NCBI GenBank assembly: GCA_963716585.1
Contig: CAVQTN010000004.1
Span: forward strand, 62,001-126,000
Direction of reading: 5' to 3'
DNA: 64,000 nucleotides
DNA from: JAICUY01 sp963716585
GTDB taxonomy: Bacteria; Chloroflexota; Limnocylindria; QHBO01
The number at the start of each line of letters is the position of its first letter. Position 1 is the stretch's first letter. Position numbers and translations under genes: made by a program. Below are positions 62,166-64,000 of the stretch, one piece after another. Below the pieces are notes generated by a model. The model did no database searches and was not told the origin of the DNA. It saw only the letters and a list, made by a program, of their open reading frames with translations.

Positions 62166-63118
62166 CCCTCGAGGCGGCGCGCGGCCCCCTTCGCCTGGGC
62201 GAGCTTCCGGCGATCGGTCCGGCGGCCCTGACGATGGGCGTCTTCGACGGCGTGCATCGCGGGCATCGTCACCTGCTGGAGGCGACCCTGGCCGCAGCCG
62301 ATGAACGGGGCGTGTCAAGCGCGGTGCTCGTGTTCGATCCACCGCCGATCGAGGTCCTGCGGCCGGGAGTGACGCTGCCGCGGCTGGCGCCGCTCGCGAT
62401 GAATCTCGAGCTGATCGGGGCCGCCGGGATTGACCAGGCAGTACCGATCCGTTTCGACGAATCGCTGCGATCACTGCGCGCCGCGGAGTTCGTGGCCGCC
62501 CTCCGGCCGGCCATCGACCTCCGAGCGCTGCTCATGACCCCGGACAGCGCCTTCGGACGCAACCGCGACGGCACGCCGGAGGCCATGCAGGCACTCGGCG
62601 TGGAACGTGGCTTCGACGTGATTCGGGTCGGGCCGCTGCAGGCCGACGGCGCTCCAATCTCCTCGACCCGCATTCGCGCGGCACTGCGGGACGGTGATCT
62701 GCCGGCGGTGGCCATGCTCCTCGGTCGGGCGCCGGCGATACGCGGAACGGTCGTCACCGGTGATCGGCGCGGGCGCGACCTCGGCTTTCCCACGGCGAAC
62801 CTCGCCTTCGACTACCGACCTGCGCTGCCGCCGCTGGGCATCTACGTCGGTCGCGTCATCCTGCCCGAGCGCCCGGCCGGCCCGGGGCATCCCGCGCTGG
62901 TCAGCATCGGCGTCCGCCCCACATTTCACGACCAGGGGCGACTGCTGGTCGAGGTCTACCTGCTCGACTTCGACGCTGATCTGTACGGCGCGGTGCTGAG
63001 CGTCTCGCTGGAGGCGCGGCTGCGCGACGAGCGGCGCTTTGAAGATGTCGCGGGCCTCGTCGCGCAGATGCATCGGGACGAGGCCGATGCGCGACGGCAT
63101 CTGGGCATGCCGCGGTAG
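62162..63118 (+). CDS. ribF: bifunctional riboflavin kinase/FAD synthetase
   Basis: Makes FMN and FAD. 318 residues: FAD synthetase domain (about 22-180) with MGVFDGVHRGHRHLL and ISSTRIRAALRDGD, and the riboflavin kinase domain (about 185-310) with GDRRGRDLGFPTANLAF, LLVEVYLLDFDADLYG. Standard truB-ribF-rpsO order. Confidence 0.95.
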   Translation: MTLEAARGPLRLGELPAIGPAALTMGVFDGVHRGHRHLLEATLAAADERGVSSAVLVFDPPPIEVLRPGVTLPRLAPLAMNLELIGAAGIDQAVPIRFDESLRSLRAAEFVAALRPAIDLRALLMTPDSAFGRNRDGTPEAMQALGVERGFDVIRVGPLQADGAPISSTRIRAALRDGDLPAVAMLLGRAPAIRGTVVTGDRRGRDLGFPTANLAFDYRPALPPLGIYVGRVILPERPAGPGHPALVSIGVRPTFHDQGRLLVEVYLLDFDADLYGAVLSVSLEARLRDERRFEDVAGLVAQMHRDEADARRHLGMPR

Positions 63119-63162
63119 CCCTGTACGCGAAGCGGTCAATCGCGCCAGCGGCGGATTTCTGG

Positions 63163-63168
63163 TACGAT
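63163..63168 (+). promoter_or_regulatory. candidate -10 box of rpsO
   Basis: TACGAT in an A/T-enriched stretch 31 bases before the start; weak -35. Confidence 0.35.
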
Positions 63169-63199
63169 CGGGTGGATAGAAACAAACGTGGAGGAACGT

Positions 63200-63469
63200 G
63201 TGCCGCTCGCGAAGGAAGCGAAGAGCGAGATCGTCGAAGACTACGCCACGCATGATGGCGATACCGGCTCCCCCGAGGTGCAGATCGCACTGCTCACCGA
63301 GCGGATCAAGTCGCTGACAGAGCATCTGCGTACCTACCAGAACGACAACCACTCGCGTCGCGGTCTGCTGAAGCTCGTCGGGCAGCGCCGCCGCCTTCTG
63401 GCGTACCTCGTCCGCAATGACGTCGACCGCTACCGCGCCGTGATCGGTCGATTGGGACTACGCCGCTAG
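63200..63469 (+). CDS. rpsO: 30S ribosomal protein S15
   Basis: 89 residues, the standard length: PLAKEAKSEIVEDYATHDGD, TGSPEVQIALLTERI, and HSRRGLLKLVGQRRRLLAYL. GTG 63200 is chosen because GGAGG lies 5 bases before it and the product matches the family start; GTG 63188 would cover the ribosome binding site. Confidence 0.96.
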   Translation: MPLAKEAKSEIVEDYATHDGDTGSPEVQIALLTERIKSLTEHLRTYQNDNHSRRGLLKLVGQRRRLLAYLVRNDVDRYRAVIGRLGLRR

Positions 63470-63482
63470 CAGCCGTGAGGAG

Positions 63483-63510
63483 ACCCAGGCGCCCATGGGG
63501 CCCTGGGTTT
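63483..63510 (+). terminator. terminator-like hairpin between rpsO and pnp
   Basis: Stem ACCCAGG/CCTGGGT with one C/C mismatch and an inner GCCC/GGGC-type extension, then only TTT. May be a partial terminator or a processing hairpin; the 238-base gap to pnp shows nothing else recognised. Confidence 0.6.
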
Positions 63511-63707
63511 CGCATGTTCGGCAGCATGACCGGCGTACCCGGCTCCCGCACTCGAGATCCAGGAGAGCCGTGTCCGTGACCGCCGCGTCCGTGACCGCGC
63601 CGTCTGCCGCTCGCTGCATCAGCGGCTTCGCGCACCGATTCCGAGCGCCGGACGCCGAAATTCTCTGACGAAGACCGAAATTGAGACGAAGAGAGGAATG
63701 AGAATCA

Positions 63708-64000
63708 GTGGCAATCAAGGTTGAGGCCGAGATCGGCAACCAGACCTTCTCCCTGGAAGCGGGGAAGCTGGCCGAGCAGGCCGACGGAGCAGTGCTCGTC
63801 CGATACGGCGACACCGTGATCCTGGCGACGGCCGTCGCCAGCAAGGAGCCCCGCGAGGGCACCGACTTCTTCCCGCTCACCATCGACTACGAGGAGCGAA
63901 TGTATGCCGCCGGCAAGATCCCCGGAGGCTTCATCAAGCGCGAGTCGCGCCCGTCGGAGGCGGCCATCCTGGCCATGCGTCTGACGGATAGGCCGATTCG
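63708..64000 (+). CDS. pnp: polyribonucleotide nucleotidyltransferase, 3'-truncated by window edge
   Basis: Phosphorolytic 3' exoribonuclease of the degradosome. The visible 97 residues are the start of the first RNase PH domain: GNQTFSLEAGKLAEQADGAV, VRYGDTVILATAVAS, TDFFPLTIDYEERMYAAGKI, PGGFIKRESRPSEAAILAMR with the FFRR-like loop region. GTG start behind AGAGGAATG. rpsO-pnp is a conserved pair. Confidence 0.95.
   Translation, partial: MAIKVEAEIGNQTFSLEAGKLAEQADGAVLVRYGDTVILATAVASKEPREGTDFFPLTIDYEERMYAAGKIPGGFIKRESRPSEAAILAMRLTDRPI

Overview
The window is a high-G+C bacterial chromosome segment packed with housekeeping genes, mostly on the + strand, with very short intergenic gaps and many 1-17 base overlaps between neighbours. 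The gene families and orders suggest Chloroflexota or a neighbouring deep Terrabacteria lineage: a transcriptional T-box before ileS, a SepIVA-like coiled-coil gene between coaD and a DUF177 gene, a DUF3352 protein next to ffh, and a DUF4015 lipoprotein. This placement is an inference from gene content only; no marker tree was made. No rRNA, insertion sequence, prophage, CRISPR array or replication origin was seen.

Layout. 1-2130: the end of gpmI, secG and three tRNAs. 2182-6766: lemA-htpX, a tRNA-Phe/Gly/Gln/Cys array, a large secreted propeller protein and a tRNA-Leu. 6777-11718: an orphan CpaE/MinD-like ATPase (minus strand), then rpsF-ssb-rpsR, a Ca2+/cation antiporter and ilvE. 11776-14418: a family 2 glycosyltransferase and an unknown membrane protein. 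14428-20183: T-box leader, ileS (frameshifted), lspA, rluD-type synthase, gmk. 20204-24046: priA (frameshifted), def, fmt. 24159-28907: zinc peptidase, rlmN, rpe, DUF4015 lipoprotein, dtd. 29002-30181: rpmB (minus), aquaporin and a broken P-loop gene. 30208-43216: recG, rsmD, coaD, SepIVA-like gene, DUF177 gene, rpmF, plsX, nusB, acpP, rnc, smc, ftsY, ffh. 43220-48279: DUF3352 gene, rpsP, khpA, rimM, trmD, rplS, rnhB, yraN. 48283-49371: LysM/lytic transglycosylase (minus). 49685-56433: rpsB, tsf, pyrH, frr, uppS, cdsA, dxr, rseP. 56632-64000: nusA, ylxR, infB, rbfA, nrnA, truB, ribF, rpsO and the start of pnp.

Most of these clusters work together in ribosome and tRNA biogenesis (rsmD, rimM, trmD, rbfA, truB, rlmN), protein export (secG, ftsY, ffh, lspA) and envelope or lipid synthesis (plsX, acpP, uppS, cdsA, dxr, rseP). 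No new multi-gene system was found. What deserves a second look is mostly at the level of expression. Three genes (the SepIVA-like gene, rimM, uppS) have no ATG/GTG/TTG at the expected position and seem to start at ACG, ACG and CTG behind good ribosome binding sites. secG, lspA and def look leaderless. nusA and rplS have structured leaders with attenuator-like hairpins. A TATACT -10 box recurs upstream of many genes. Two essential genes (ileS, priA) and one P-loop gene carry single-base frameshifts that may be sequence errors.
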